From: an uncultured Collinsella sp.
Lineage (GTDB): Bacteria > Actinomycetota > Coriobacteriia > Coriobacteriales > Coriobacteriaceae
Reading direction: 5' to 3'
NCBI GenBank assembly: GCA_958427355.1
Contig: CAUACA010000005.1
Span: 39,017-103,016 of the forward strand
DNA: 64,000 bases
This document shows, one piece after another, positions 30,113-38,791 of the stretch. The translations under genes were made by a program, and so were the position numbers. The stretch's first letter is position 1; each line of letters opens with the position of its first letter. The notes below the pieces were generated by a model. The model had not been told where the DNA came from. It did no database searches and was given only the letters and a program-made list of their open reading frames with translations.

Positions 30113-31216
30113 CTAGATGCGTACCGGCATGACCAGGTACAGGTAGTTGATCTTGTCGTAGGACTTGAAGATGCCAGCCTGCGAATAGCTCTTGAGCTCC
30201 AGCGTGATCTCCTTCTCCTTGGACAGGGCATTGAGGCAGCCAAAGATGTAGTGGTAGTTGAAGGCGATGGTGCCCGACTCGCCCTCGGCCTCGACATCGA
30301 TCGTCTCCTGCGCCAGATCCTGGTCGTTGGAAATGGAGGACAGGCCCATCTGGCCGTTCTCGACGTCAATCTCAAACTTGACGGCGGGGTTGGCACTCGC
30401 GATAACGGCCACACGCTTAAGGGCGGCGTTAAAGGCGGCTACGTCGATCTTGACGCTCGTCACGCACGAATCGGGGATGAGCTGCTTGTAATTGGGATAT
30501 ACGCCCTCGATGCGGCGCGACACGTAGGTGGTGTTGCCGGCCTCAAAGACAACCTGGGTGTCGGTGGCACCGATCATGATGGTAGCCTGGCTCGCCATGA
30601 TGCTCAGCGCGTCGTTGAAGGCGTCGGCAGGCACGTTGAGCTCAAAGGAACCTTCGAGGGTCGAGGTCTCGACCTGCGTATCGCACACGGCCAGTCGGAA
30701 GGAGTCGGTCGCGACCAGGCGCACGGTATTGTTCTCGACCTTCATGTGCACGCCACCCAGGATGGGGCGGGCCTTGTCAGTCGAGGTGACGCGCCATACG
30801 CGACTTACCATTTCGGACAGAATATCGGTCGGCAGCTCGACGGCGCTCTCGATAGCGTATGCCGGGAACTCGGGAAAGTCGTTGGCATCGAGTGTGTTGA
30901 GGCGGAAAGAGCTCTTCTCGCAGCCAATCAAAACCTGACGCTCGGACAGCTCAAAGGTAACCGGGGCATCGGGAAGGGTCTTGGTGATGTTGGAGAGCAT
31001 CTTGCAGGGAATCACCATCTCGCCCTCCTCTTCGACATGAGCCGCAATGCGGTGACGAATCGAGATGGTGTAGTTGGAGGTCTGGAATTCCAAGATGCCG
31101 TCTTGTGCCTTAACGAGCACGCCCGACAGAATGGGGAGGGTGGATGCCGAAGCGACGCCTTTCATAACGACGCCGATGGCTTGCGTAAGCGAGCTCTGGC
31201 TGACGGTGAACTTCAT
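30113..31216 (-). CDS. dnaN: DNA polymerase III sliding clamp (beta)
   Basis: The clamp encircles DNA and tethers polymerase. At 367 aa it is a normal length with three similar domains. It begins MKFTVSQSSLTQAIGVVMKG and ends YLYLVMPVRI, both typical of DnaN. AGAAAGG lies upstream of the ATG at 31216. Confidence 0.97.
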   Translation of the reverse strand: MKFTVSQSSLTQAIGVVMKGVASASTLPILSGVLVKAQDGILEFQTSNYTISIRHRIAAHVEEEGEMVIPCKMLSNITKTLPDAPVTFELSERQVLIGCEKSSFRLNTLDANDFPEFPAYAIESAVELPTDILSEMVSRVWRVTSTDKARPILGGVHMKVENNTVRLVATDSFRLAVCDTQVETSTLEGSFELNVPADAFNDALSIMASQATIMIGATDTQVVFEAGNTTYVSRRIEGVYPNYKQLIPDSCVTSVKIDVAAFNAALKRVAVIASANPAVKFEIDVENGQMGLSSISNDQDLAQETIDVEAEGESGTIAFNYHYIFGCLNALSKEKEITLELKSYSQAGIFKSYDKINYLYLVMPVRI

Positions 31217-31454
31217 CTTTTAATACCTTTCTATAGATATAAATATCTTAATAATAGTAATAGTACTGACGAAACTGTTGATTACTCCTAAAAGTGCAGG
31301 TCAGCCCTAAAAAGAGAATCGACAGGAACCTGTGTGCAACCGGGTATGTTTTCCACGTTCAAAACCTGCGCAAAACTTTTCATCACCGCGGCTCGAGTTT
31401 TCGACACCTTATAACCGTCGTTTCGACAAGTTTTCAACAGGTGTGTCTATTTAC
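31217..31454. other. dnaA-dnaN intergenic part of the probable origin (oriC, part 2)
   Basis: An A/T-rich block (about 31,217-31,270, with runs such as ATATAAATATCTTAATAATA) is a candidate unwinding element. The dnaA-proximal half carries candidate DnaA boxes: AGTTTTCAACAGG (31429-31441, an exact 13-mer shared with the other side), TTTTCGACA (31398-31406) and TTTTCCACG (31349-31357). The 17-mer TTTCGACAAGTTTTCAA at 31421-31437 recurs at 34611-34627. Confidence 0.65.
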
Positions 31455-33179
31455 CTACGAGCGCAGTGTAATTTTATCGCGCAGCGACTTGAGGTCTTCG
31501 GTAACAGTCCGGTCTTCCTGAATCATCTTCTGAACCTTTTTGTAGCTCGTGCTGACGGTCGAGTGGTTGCGATTGCCAAACTCGGCGCCCACGGCCGTCG
31601 TCGTCATCTCGCACATCTCGATCGCCAGGTAGATGGCGATATGGCGCGCCTTGGCGATATTGGCGTTGCGGCGAGGCCCGATGAGCTCCTCGTGCGTCAC
31701 ACCGTATTGCTCCTCGATGACGGACTGGACCGTCTGCACATTGATCTTCTTGGCCGATGTGTCGAAGTACTGGTTGGCGATGGCGTCGATGTCGTCAAAG
31801 GTGAGCTCCCCGCCCTCGCGCTCGCGATCGCCCGCTTCGCCGGCACAACGCTCGCAAAAGCTCTCGAGCTCGCGAATGTTGGTGCCCGAGACCTCGGCCA
31901 TGTGTTTAAAGTGCGCGTCGGTCAGATGTCCGCCGTCGCCCCCGTAGGCCGCCAGCAGCGAGTCGTTGCCCGCCTCGGGCGCGGCGGCGATCGTGTTCTC
32001 GTAATAACGCTGCAAAATCTTGTACTTCATCTCGTAGCTGGGCTCCGCCACCAGGCACAGCAGACCGGCATTAAAGCGACTGGTCAGGCGCTCGTCCATA
32101 TTAAGGTCCTTGGGAGCGCGGTCGGCGGCGATCACGACCTTCTTGTTGTTGCGGATAAATTCGTCCATCAACTGGAAGAAGTAATCCACGCTCGCGCGCT
32201 TGCCAATGATGTTCTGGATGTCATCGATGATAAGCACGTCGACGCCGTGGTACGCCTGCATAATGGGGGCATTGCTCTTCTTTTGGCGGTCGAATTCCGT
32301 CATCAAGTCGTCCAGATATGCCTGCGAGTTGGCGTACTTCACCTTAATCTCGGGCGATTTCTCTGCCAGCTCGTTTTTGATGGCGAGCAGCAGGTGCGTC
32401 TTGCCCAGGCCCGATTTTCCGTAGATGAACAGCGATGTGCAGGTACCGGGCGTGTCTGCAAGCATAGCGAATTTGAGCGCCGATCGGTAGGCAAGACTGT
32501 TCTCCGGTCCGAAGACGAAGTTTTCAAACGTGAATTTCGAATTCGCTGCGAGAGGTGCCCCGTCCGCGTTTTTCTCGACTGCCGCCGGGGCCGCCGCCGA
32601 AGGTGCTGCCGGCGCTGCGGGCGAACTTGCGCTTTTCGCCGGTGGCCTGCCATTCATTTGGGTCATCATGCGGCGGAAATCGTCGGCGGACAACGTGTTT
32701 TTGATTGCAATGCCCGATTCCTCGCCGGGTGTCGCCTCGTGTGCGACGGGCATATGCGTGGCGGTCGGGATGGGCGAGGGGGCTGGCTCTGCCGCCGGTG
32801 CGACCGAAGCAGTCGGCTGCGGTGCCATGGTTTCACGGGAAACATCGTCGCGTCGAGGCTCGGGCGCCGGCGTTGCCGCTGCGGTGTCGGTCGCTACCGG
32901 GTGAGTGACCGGGGCCGTATTTGCCGAGGCACCTTGCGGTGCCACGATATTGAGCGCGATCGGCGCAAAGGCTATCTCTTCTAGGTACGCCTCGATGGTC
33001 GGTTGATGCTTTTTGAGCTGAGCGATGGCAAATCGTGAGGGGGCCTCAATCGTCAAGGTGTCCTCGGTTAAGCTCACGGCGCGCGATTGTCCCAGCATAT
33101 TGATGAGGCGTGCATCTTGGCCGTCGCGCTGACAAAAGGCGATGGCATCCCCCAGGATGATGCTTGCTTCCTCGTCCAC
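31455..33179 (-). CDS. dnaA: Chromosomal replication initiator protein
   Basis: DnaA binds origin boxes and opens the duplex. At 574 aa it has domain I (1-80), a long Ala/Pro-rich domain II linker (about 80-210), an AAA+ domain with Walker A GKSGLGKTH (about 254-262; usually GGVGLGKTH) and Walker B DVLIIDD (314-320), and a helix-turn-helix domain IV. The box-reading motif is FGNRNHSTVSTS (534-545) instead of the usual GGRDHTTVLHA: Asp433 and His439 of E. coli are replaced by Asn and Thr. The start is GTG at 33179 with GGGAG. It follows the gene at 33195 by 15 bases. Confidence 0.95.
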   Translation of the reverse strand: MDEEASIILGDAIAFCQRDGQDARLINMLGQSRAVSLTEDTLTIEAPSRFAIAQLKKHQPTIEAYLEEIAFAPIALNIVAPQGASANTAPVTHPVATDTAAATPAPEPRRDDVSRETMAPQPTASVAPAAEPAPSPIPTATHMPVAHEATPGEESGIAIKNTLSADDFRRMMTQMNGRPPAKSASSPAAPAAPSAAAPAAVEKNADGAPLAANSKFTFENFVFGPENSLAYRSALKFAMLADTPGTCTSLFIYGKSGLGKTHLLLAIKNELAEKSPEIKVKYANSQAYLDDLMTEFDRQKKSNAPIMQAYHGVDVLIIDDIQNIIGKRASVDYFFQLMDEFIRNNKKVVIAADRAPKDLNMDERLTSRFNAGLLCLVAEPSYEMKYKILQRYYENTIAAAPEAGNDSLLAAYGGDGGHLTDAHFKHMAEVSGTNIRELESFCERCAGEAGDREREGGELTFDDIDAIANQYFDTSAKKINVQTVQSVIEEQYGVTHEELIGPRRNANIAKARHIAIYLAIEMCEMTTTAVGAEFGNRNHSTVSTSYKKVQKMIQEDRTVTEDLKSLRDKITLRS

Positions 33180-33194
33180 TGTTTCTCCCGTTCC

Positions 33195-34547
33195 TTAACT
33201 TTGGGCTCGCACGCGAGCGCTGCCTATCTCGGTCAGATGATATTTCTGGCCATGTTTGATTATCAAGCCGGCCTGTGCCAAGTCGTTGAGCGTTCGCGAC
33301 CACGTGGGCGCTGAGTTTCCAAACGCTCGCGCCAGGTCGGTTGCGCCGCACTCCTGGTTTTGAGCCAGATAGCCCAGTGCCGCTTCGCCGCGCTCGCTCA
33401 CAAATACGTCTTGCTGCGGCTGTGCATATTGATTCGCCGCATTAGGATACATCATTTGAGCTGCTGGTTGTTGAGAACTCTGCATGGGCAGCAGCTGCTG
33501 TTGAAAACTTTGAGGCCACTGTTGGTAAGGCTGCGGAGGCATCTGCTGGGCCCATGGGTTGTACTGCGCCTGTGGCATCTGTTGGTATGGCTGCTGGTAT
33601 CCCAGCGGGTATTGCTGGGGGTATGCCTGTGCATATCCCGTTTGCGGCGCGTATTGAGCCGGATACCCTTGTGGGTTCGGTTGATAGGATATCTGCTGTG
33701 CAGTCGATGCACCCGCCATCTGCTGCAAGGTTCCCACATCCTGGCCCATCGCTGGCATTGCGTCGGGTATGTTCTGGGGAATCGCGCCCGAGGGTGTCTG
33801 GGGCTCTTGCACGGGGGGCATGCCAGGCTGCAGCATAGGGGGCATTTGCTGTTGCACCTGCTGCATTGCTGCGGGCTGCTGCGCGAAGGCGCCCGGCATG
33901 GGATATGCCTGCTGCTCCGTTTCGGGTCGCACGGCTGCCCCGCGCCCGCCAGCACGCTCGATTTCCTGAACGCGCTTGGGGTTCAGGCTTACCGTCACGA
34001 CGGTGCCGTTGCCCATGTTGTCCTCGATGGAGACGGCGCCGCCGGCGTTTTCCAAGTACTCCTGTACCATCGGAAACCCGGCGCCGGTACCGCGGATATA
34101 CCGTTTCATCTTGCTGTTTGCGCTGGTTACGCCAAAGTCGAAGGCACGCTCTTTGTCGTCGATGCCCGGACCCTGATCGGCAAAGCGGATGGTATCGCCA
34201 CCGTCGAGAATCGAGATGATGGGCTCTGCAAAATGCGCGTGGATAAAGTTTTCGACAATCTCGCGGATAACCATCAGCGAGATGCGTCCTCCCTGCTCTT
34301 TCATGCACTGGTAGACGGTGTTGGTTGTCTCTTCCAAGTAGGTACGGACGTCTTGCGGTTCGATGACGATGACACGCGGTGTCGACAGCATGTCATCGTA
34401 GACCGCGATGCGCGCCGCATACATGGCCTTTGGTGCTTGTGCGGTGTCCTGCTCACCCTCGTTGCGTTTTTCGCGCACGCCGGTGATGTGCTCGTTGTCG
34501 GGTGCCGGATCACCGGAATCGACCATGGTGTAGAAGTCGTCAGACAT
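33195..34547 (-). CDS. GHKL ATPase with prion-like linker and winged helix
   Basis: The protein is 450 aa. Residues 50-195 form an HATPase fold: N box REIVENFIHAHF (95-106), G1 DQGPGID (124-130), G2 GTGAGF (153-158) and GNGTVVTV. No phospho-acceptor His domain or membrane segment is seen, so it resembles an anti-sigma or cytosolic kinase-like ATPase rather than a sensor kinase. Residues about 210-385 are almost entirely Gln/Pro/Tyr/Met/Ala/Asn, like prion-like condensate regions. The last 65 residues look like a winged helix (ATDLARAFGNSAPTWSRTLN followed by DLAQAGLIIKHG). It lies between rpmH and dnaA, where most bacteria have no gene, and reads into dnaA with a 15-base gap. I do not know a characterised homologue. 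Confidence 0.85.
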   Translation of the reverse strand: MSDDFYTMVDSGDPAPDNEHITGVREKRNEGEQDTAQAPKAMYAARIAVYDDMLSTPRVIVIEPQDVRTYLEETTNTVYQCMKEQGGRISLMVIREIVENFIHAHFAEPIISILDGGDTIRFADQGPGIDDKERAFDFGVTSANSKMKRYIRGTGAGFPMVQEYLENAGGAVSIEDNMGNGTVVTVSLNPKRVQEIERAGGRGAAVRPETEQQAYPMPGAFAQQPAAMQQVQQQMPPMLQPGMPPVQEPQTPSGAIPQNIPDAMPAMGQDVGTLQQMAGASTAQQISYQPNPQGYPAQYAPQTGYAQAYPQQYPLGYQQPYQQMPQAQYNPWAQQMPPQPYQQWPQSFQQQLLPMQSSQQPAAQMMYPNAANQYAQPQQDVFVSERGEAALGYLAQNQECGATDLARAFGNSAPTWSRTLNDLAQAGLIIKHGQKYHLTEIGSARVRAQS

Positions 34548-34559
34548 GCCGCTCGCAAT

Positions 34560-34830
34560 CTTTCAAAAGGTTTTGAACAAATAGTAGCTCACCGCGCAAT
34601 GTTTCTCATCTTTCGACAAGTTTTCAAAACCTGTTGAAAACTTTGGAAAACGGACGAAAAGTTCTCAACATTTCTAACATGACCTGTTGAAAACTCGATG
34701 AAATTTCGTGAAAAGTTGTCTGCTGCCTCAAATGCCGATTCTGCTTATGGGGGAACCGTGTACTCTTTGCAACCTTTTACCTTTGATTTCTTGACATTTG
34801 AACATTGATTTCCCTACAATCTTCAAGCTC
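34560..34830. other. Main candidate origin of replication (oriC, part 1)
   Basis: This A/T-richer stretch between the divergent rpmH and dnaA-operon genes is full of TTTTCAACA-like boxes. The 13-mer CCTGTTGAAAACT occurs exactly at 34630-34642 and 34683-34695 and, inverted, at 31429-31441. Further near-copies are TTTTGAACA (34571-34579), TTTTCAAAA (34621-34629) and TTCTCAACA (34662-34670). E. coli-type TTATCCACA boxes are absent. Gene strand bias switches here, consistent with bidirectional replication. Confidence 0.75.
34791..34820 (+). promoter_or_regulatory. rpmH promoter
   Basis: TTGACA (34791-34796) and TACAAT (34815-34820) are spaced by 18 bp, a near-consensus housekeeping promoter 73 bases before rpmH. 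Confidence 0.85.
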
Positions 34831-34892
34831 ACGTGTCTATATCTGCGTCCGCGTCCCCGCGGACACTCGAAATGCAGCAGGAGGAACTTAAG

Positions 34893-35027
34893 ATGAAGCG
34901 TACGTATCAGCCTAATAAGCGTAAGCGTGCCAAGACCCATGGCTTCCGTGCCCGTATGGCCACTAAGGGTGGTCGTGCCGTGCTCGCCCGTCGTCGCGCC
35001 AAGGGCCGCAAGCGTCTCACTGTCTAG
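34893..35027 (+). CDS. rpmH: Ribosomal protein L34
   Basis: At 44 aa it is the usual L34: MKRTYQPNKRKRAKTHGFRA and a KGGRAVLARRRAKGRKRLTV tail. The ATG at 34893 has an AGGAGG-type site; an in-frame start 20 codons upstream would begin before it. It is first in the rpmH-rnpA-yidD-yidC-khpB run. Confidence 0.97.
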   Translation: MKRTYQPNKRKRAKTHGFRARMATKGGRAVLARRRAKGRKRLTV

Positions 35028-35047
35028 CAGCGATACACACATCTCGC

Positions 35048-35386
35048 ATGAAGACTATTAAGTCTCGGCAAGATTTCGAGCATGTGTTCAGTCAGGGGCG
35101 TCGTTTCAATCACCCTCTGATTCGAATGACCATATGTGAATCGGTTGGCGAAGGCGACTCCGGAAGGGTCGCCTTCGTTGGTGCTAAACGACTCGGTTGT
35201 GCTGTCATGCGCAACCGATCTAAGCGTGTGATGCGCGAGGCCGCCCGCAGCTGTGGATTTCCCGTTGCGGGTTATGACATCATCTTGTTCGCGACTCCCA
35301 AGACGAGGGTTTCCTCGCCGGAGGAGATGGACAAGGCGTTGCGTTCGCTTATGAAACGCGCCGGCGTTGCCGGGGAGGAGCGATGA
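35048..35386 (+). CDS. rnpA: Ribonuclease P protein component
   Basis: This is the protein cofactor of RNase P, which trims tRNA 5' ends. At 112 aa it carries the family motif VGAKRLGCAVMRNRSKRVMR, a variant of the RNR motif. It starts 20 bases after rpmH and its end overlaps yidD by 4 bases (ATGA). Confidence 0.95.
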   Translation: MKTIKSRQDFEHVFSQGRRFNHPLIRMTICESVGEGDSGRVAFVGAKRLGCAVMRNRSKRVMREAARSCGFPVAGYDIILFATPKTRVSSPEEMDKALRSLMKRAGVAGEER

Positions 35387-35607
35387 GCAATCACGTTTTG
35401 CGACGTGTTGCCATCGCTCCTATTCGCATATATCAACAGGTTGTTTCGCCCTTATTACCTGACGCCTGCATTTATTACCCAACGTGCTCGCAATACGCCG
35501 TTCAGGCGATTGAGAAGTACGGTGTTTTGAGAGGCTGCTGGCTTGCCGTGAGGCGCATCGCTCGCTGCAATCCCCTGCACGTCGGCGGTTATGACCCTGT
35601 GCCTTAG
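35383..35607 (+). CDS. yidD: Membrane protein insertion efficiency factor
   Basis: A 74-aa member of the YidD family, which assists YidC-dependent insertion. It has the characteristic YQQVVSPLLPDACIYYPTCS and the R-C-NPLHVGGYDPVP ending. The ATGA overlap with rnpA indicates coupling. Confidence 0.95.
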   Translation: MSNHVLRRVAIAPIRIYQQVVSPLLPDACIYYPTCSQYAVQAIEKYGVLRGCWLAVRRIARCNPLHVGGYDPVP

Positions 35608-35636
35608 CGGGCACTCGCTATCGGAGGAAAACTTAC

Positions 35637-36407
35637 ATGTGGGATTGGATCGTTAACATCCTTTTCGAGCTGCTCAAGCTCATCCAGACCTTTGCGGTCG
35701 ACTGGGGCCTGTCCATCATCATCCTGGTGGTCATCATCCGTCTGCTGCTGACGCCGCTCATGCTCAAGTCGACCAAGTCGACGGCTCGCATGCAGGTGCT
35801 GCAGCCCAAGATGCTCGAGATCCAGGAGCGCTACGCCGACGACCCCCAGCGTCAGGCCGAGGAGATGCAGAAGTTCTACAGCGAGAACAAGTTCAATCCG
35901 CTGGCCGGCTGCCTGCCGCTTCTGATTCAGATGCCCATCCTTATCGCCCTGTTCACGCTTCTGCGCAACCTGCCGCAGTACTTTAACGAGGGCACGTTCT
36001 CGTTCTTTAATATTCTGCCCGATCTGACCACCACGCCGAGCGCCTCTTTTGCCGATGGCTTTATGGTTGCGCTGCCTGCGCTGATCTGCCTGATCCTGTT
36101 TGCCGTCTTGACCCTGATTCCGCAGCTGTATATGTCCCGCAATCAGACTGGTCAGCAGGCCCAGAGCATGCGCATGATGGCTGTCGTCATGACCGTCATG
36201 ATGCTTTGGATGGGCTGGAGCCTGCCCGTCGGCGTTCTGCTTTACTACGATGTGTCTTCTGCCTGGCAGGTTATCCAGCAGATCTTCGTGACGCAGAAGG
36301 TTATCGACAAGGCCAAGGCCGATGAGGAGGAGCGCCTTAAGAACGCTCCGCTGCAGGTCGAGGTTACCCGTCGCGAGAAGAAGCCGCGTCCGCACAAGAA
36401 GAAGTAG
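35637..36407 (+). CDS. yidC: Membrane protein insertase YidC
   Basis: The protein is 256 aa, the short Gram-positive form without the large periplasmic domain. It has five predicted membrane segments, the conserved groove Arg near residue 37 (VVIIRLLLTPL), a charged coiled-coil hairpin (ARMQVLQPKMLEIQERYADD) and a Lys/Arg-rich tail. AGGAGG-like GGAGGAAAAC precedes the ATG. It lies directly after yidD. Confidence 0.95.
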   Translation: MWDWIVNILFELLKLIQTFAVDWGLSIIILVVIIRLLLTPLMLKSTKSTARMQVLQPKMLEIQERYADDPQRQAEEMQKFYSENKFNPLAGCLPLLIQMPILIALFTLLRNLPQYFNEGTFSFFNILPDLTTTPSASFADGFMVALPALICLILFAVLTLIPQLYMSRNQTGQQAQSMRMMAVVMTVMMLWMGWSLPVGVLLYYDVSSAWQVIQQIFVTQKVIDKAKADEEERLKNAPLQVEVTRREKKPRPHKKK

Positions 36408-36452
36408 TCGGGATATCAATCTTATTTAGGTACCTAACTTTTGGAGTACGTT

Positions 36453-37022
36453 ATGTCTGAAGAGATCATCGAGGATATGCTTGAGGAGGTTGCCCCGCAG
36501 ATTGCGGGCGATTATCCCGAGATTGCACAGCGCTACAAGGCCGGTGAAGAGCTGACCGATGAGGAGCTCGACACCATTGCCGATGTTGCGATTTCCATTC
36601 TGCGTTCCATCCTTTCGCACTTCGATGCCGCCAACTCTCCTATTGATGAGTACGAGGGCGACGAGGGCGAGCTGATTTTGGATGTTACGGCTCCTGATCT
36701 TGCTGTTCTCATTGGCCGTCATGGTCGTACCCTCGATGCTCTTCAGGTCATGTTCTCTTTGCTGGTGAGCCGCAAGCTTGGCTTTAGGTATCCGGTTGTG
36801 GTTGACGTTGAGGGCTACAAGAGCCGTCGTCAGGACAAGGTTGCCTCTATGGCTCAGTCTGCTGCCGAGCGTGCCATCCGTACTCATAAGAGTGTTTCGC
36901 TTCCGCCCATGAATGCCTATGAGCGCCGACTGGTTCATATTGCGCTTCGTGGCAATGATGCCGTCGATACTCATTCTGAGGGTTCTGACCCTGATCGCCA
37001 TGTGGTGATTGTTGCTCGATAA
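36453..37022 (+). CDS. khpB: KH-R3H RNA-binding protein (Jag/KhpB)
   Basis: At 189 aa it has a KH domain with LIGRHGRTLDALQ (in place of the usual GxxG) and an R3H domain (NAYERRLVHIAL). The N-terminal Jag_N domain of Firmicutes is missing; instead there are 65 acidic residues. The family binds RNA and influences cell division and envelope synthesis. The ATG at 36453 has GGAG six bases upstream, and an upstream TTG would overlap that site. Confidence 0.92.
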   Translation: MSEEIIEDMLEEVAPQIAGDYPEIAQRYKAGEELTDEELDTIADVAISILRSILSHFDAANSPIDEYEGDEGELILDVTAPDLAVLIGRHGRTLDALQVMFSLLVSRKLGFRYPVVVDVEGYKSRRQDKVASMAQSAAERAIRTHKSVSLPPMNAYERRLVHIALRGNDAVDTHSEGSDPDRHVVIVAR

Positions 37023-37040
37023 TCTAGTCGAGTTTATGCT

Positions 37041-37072
37041 AAGGGGACGTGGTTTCCACGTCCCCTTTTTTT
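37041..37072 (+). terminator. Terminator of the rpmH-khpB operon
   Basis: A perfect 12-bp stem AAGGGGACGTGG / CCACGTCCCCTT with a three-base loop runs into a seven-T tract. Confidence 0.95.
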
Positions 37073-37118
37073 GTCAAAAGTTCTCGATACACTGATTTTT
37101 GTCAGAAAGGAGCTTTCG

Positions 37119-37856
37119 TTGTTAGTACTTACTGATCAGCAGGCTGATGAGATGCTCAGCCGTCTAACTTCCTATTGCAAAGAGTATTCTTTGAGCGTAA
37201 CTGATACTGAGCTAAGGAAATGTATTCAGCATTTGGATTTGGTTCTAGAAACAAATAAGACAACCAATCTCACTCGTATTCTTAACGTAGAAGATGCTGC
37301 GGTACTTCATATCCTCGACTCACTTGTTTTGCTCCCTTATATCAATAAGGCTCCTGAGGGATCTATGCTTGATATGGGAACGGGTGCGGGCTTCCCTGGT
37401 ATTCCGTTAACGATTGCAAGTGGAAGAAGGGCCACCTATATCGATTCCGTTGGTAAGAAAGTTGATGCCGTTAACTCCTTTGTTAAGGAGCTTGGTCTTA
37501 AGCATGCTCATGCCGTTCATGATCGTCTTGAAGAATATGCTCGAAGCCATAAGAAGCAGTTCTCTGTCGTAACCGCTCGCGCACTCGCCCCTCTACCGAT
37601 TCTTGTTGAGTATGCGGCTCCGTACCTCAAGGATGGAGGTCTATTTGTTATCACAAAGGGCAACCCATCGGATGAGGAGCTTGCTTCTGGCATGTCAGCA
37701 GCTAAGATCTGCGGCTTCACGTTGCTTCTGAATGATGCAATCGATTTGCCAGAGGGCTTGGGCCACAGGGAGTTCATTATTCTTAAGAAGAGTCACCCGG
37801 CATCCGTTTCATTGCCTCGTGCAAATGGCATGGCAAAGAAGAATCCGCTTGCCTAG
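37119..37856 (+). CDS. rsmG: 16S rRNA (guanine527-N7)-methyltransferase
   Basis: RsmG methylates G527 of 16S rRNA; its loss gives streptomycin resistance in other bacteria. The SAM motif MLDMGTGAGFPGIPL and the following IDSVGKKVDAVNSF are typical. The TTG at 37119 has AAGGAG six bases before it and gives 245 aa; an earlier TTG would start inside the terminator. From here to about 39.9 kb codons are visibly richer in A/T than in flanking genes. Confidence 0.93.
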   Translation: MLVLTDQQADEMLSRLTSYCKEYSLSVTDTELRKCIQHLDLVLETNKTTNLTRILNVEDAAVLHILDSLVLLPYINKAPEGSMLDMGTGAGFPGIPLTIASGRRATYIDSVGKKVDAVNSFVKELGLKHAHAVHDRLEEYARSHKKQFSVVTARALAPLPILVEYAAPYLKDGGLFVITKGNPSDEELASGMSAAKICGFTLLLNDAIDLPEGLGHREFIILKKSHPASVSLPRANGMAKKNPLA

Positions 37857-37857
37857 A

Positions 37858-37951
37858 TGTTTCACGTGAAACATAATGGATAATAACAACTTGCAGTGTT
37901 TCACGTGAAACATAGCGGTTGATATCGAATCGGAATGTTTCACGTGAAACA
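37858..37951. promoter_or_regulatory. Three perfect parS sites
   Basis: TGTTTCACGTGAAACA occurs exactly at 37858-37873, 37897-37912 and 37936-37951, with starts 39 bases apart each time, between rsmG and parA. It is the universal parS consensus bound by ParB. The even spacing, near four helical turns, keeps the sites on one DNA face. Confidence 0.97.
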
Positions 37952-37990
37952 TCCTCCGTTTGACAGCTTTAATACACACCAGGAGGGACC

Positions 37991-38791
37991 GTGGGATTTC
38001 GCGACGTTAAGCGTTCTAAGAGCGCAAAAGACACGCGTATTATTGCAATCATCAATCAAAAAGGCGGCGTCGGTAAGTCAACGACGGCTGTAAACCTTGC
38101 AGCAGCACTGGGTGAGCAGGGTCGCAAGACGTTGATTGTCGATTTTGATCCGCAGGGAAACAGCACCAGTGGATTCGGAATTGAAAAAGAAGACCTTGAT
38201 CAGTGCATCTATGATGCATTGCTGAATGATGTGCCGGCAGAATCGCTTGTTCTTGATACAAATTGTAAAAAGGTATTCGTTATTCCGGCTACAATTCAGC
38301 TTGCAGGCGCCGAAATTGAGCTCGTAAGCGCAATTGCTCGTGAAACCCGCCTCAAAGATTTGCTTGAGCCGATTCAGGATGAGTTCGATTTTATATTCAT
38401 CGACTGTCCTCCTTCGCTCGGCCTGCTTACCATCAATGCTTTGACCGCAGCAGATAGCGTTTTGATTCCGATCCAGTGCGAGTATTACGCACTCGAGGGC
38501 GTTACGAAGCTGCTTGAGTCAATGAAGATGGTCAAATCACGTCTGAATAAGGGCTTAGACACCTATGGTGTGCTTATGACCATGTATGACTCGCGTACTT
38601 CTCTGTCGAATCAGGTTGTTGAGGAAGTTCAGTCGTACTTTGGCGATAAGGCTTTTAAGACCTTAATTCCTCGTACCGTAAAAATCTCTGAGGCTCCGTC
38701 TTTTGGAGAGCCGGTAATTACCTATGCGCCTCAAAATAAGGGTGCAAAAGCGTATATGAACCTTGCAAAAGAGGTGATCAAGCGTGCCTAG
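37991..38791 (+). CDS. parA: Chromosome partitioning ATPase ParA (Soj)
   Basis: A 266-aa deviant-Walker ATPase. It has KGGVGKST, the FDPQGNSTSG switch and FIDCPPSLG. With ParB-parS it moves newly replicated origins apart. The GTG at 37991 has AGGAGG upstream. It overlaps parB by 8 bases. Confidence 0.96.
   Translation: MGFRDVKRSKSAKDTRIIAIINQKGGVGKSTTAVNLAAALGEQGRKTLIVDFDPQGNSTSGFGIEKEDLDQCIYDALLNDVPAESLVLDTNCKKVFVIPATIQLAGAEIELVSAIARETRLKDLLEPIQDEFDFIFIDCPPSLGLLTINALTAADSVLIPIQCEYYALEGVTKLLESMKMVKSRLNKGLDTYGVLMTMYDSRTSLSNQVVEEVQSYFGDKAFKTLIPRTVKISEAPSFGEPVITYAPQNKGAKAYMNLAKEVIKRA

Noticed and set aside
32829..32844. parS-like sequence GGTTTCACGGGAAACA inside dnaA
   Set aside because: Two mismatches, one of them in the central CACGTG. 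Kept as a possibility in the parS finding but not listed as a site.
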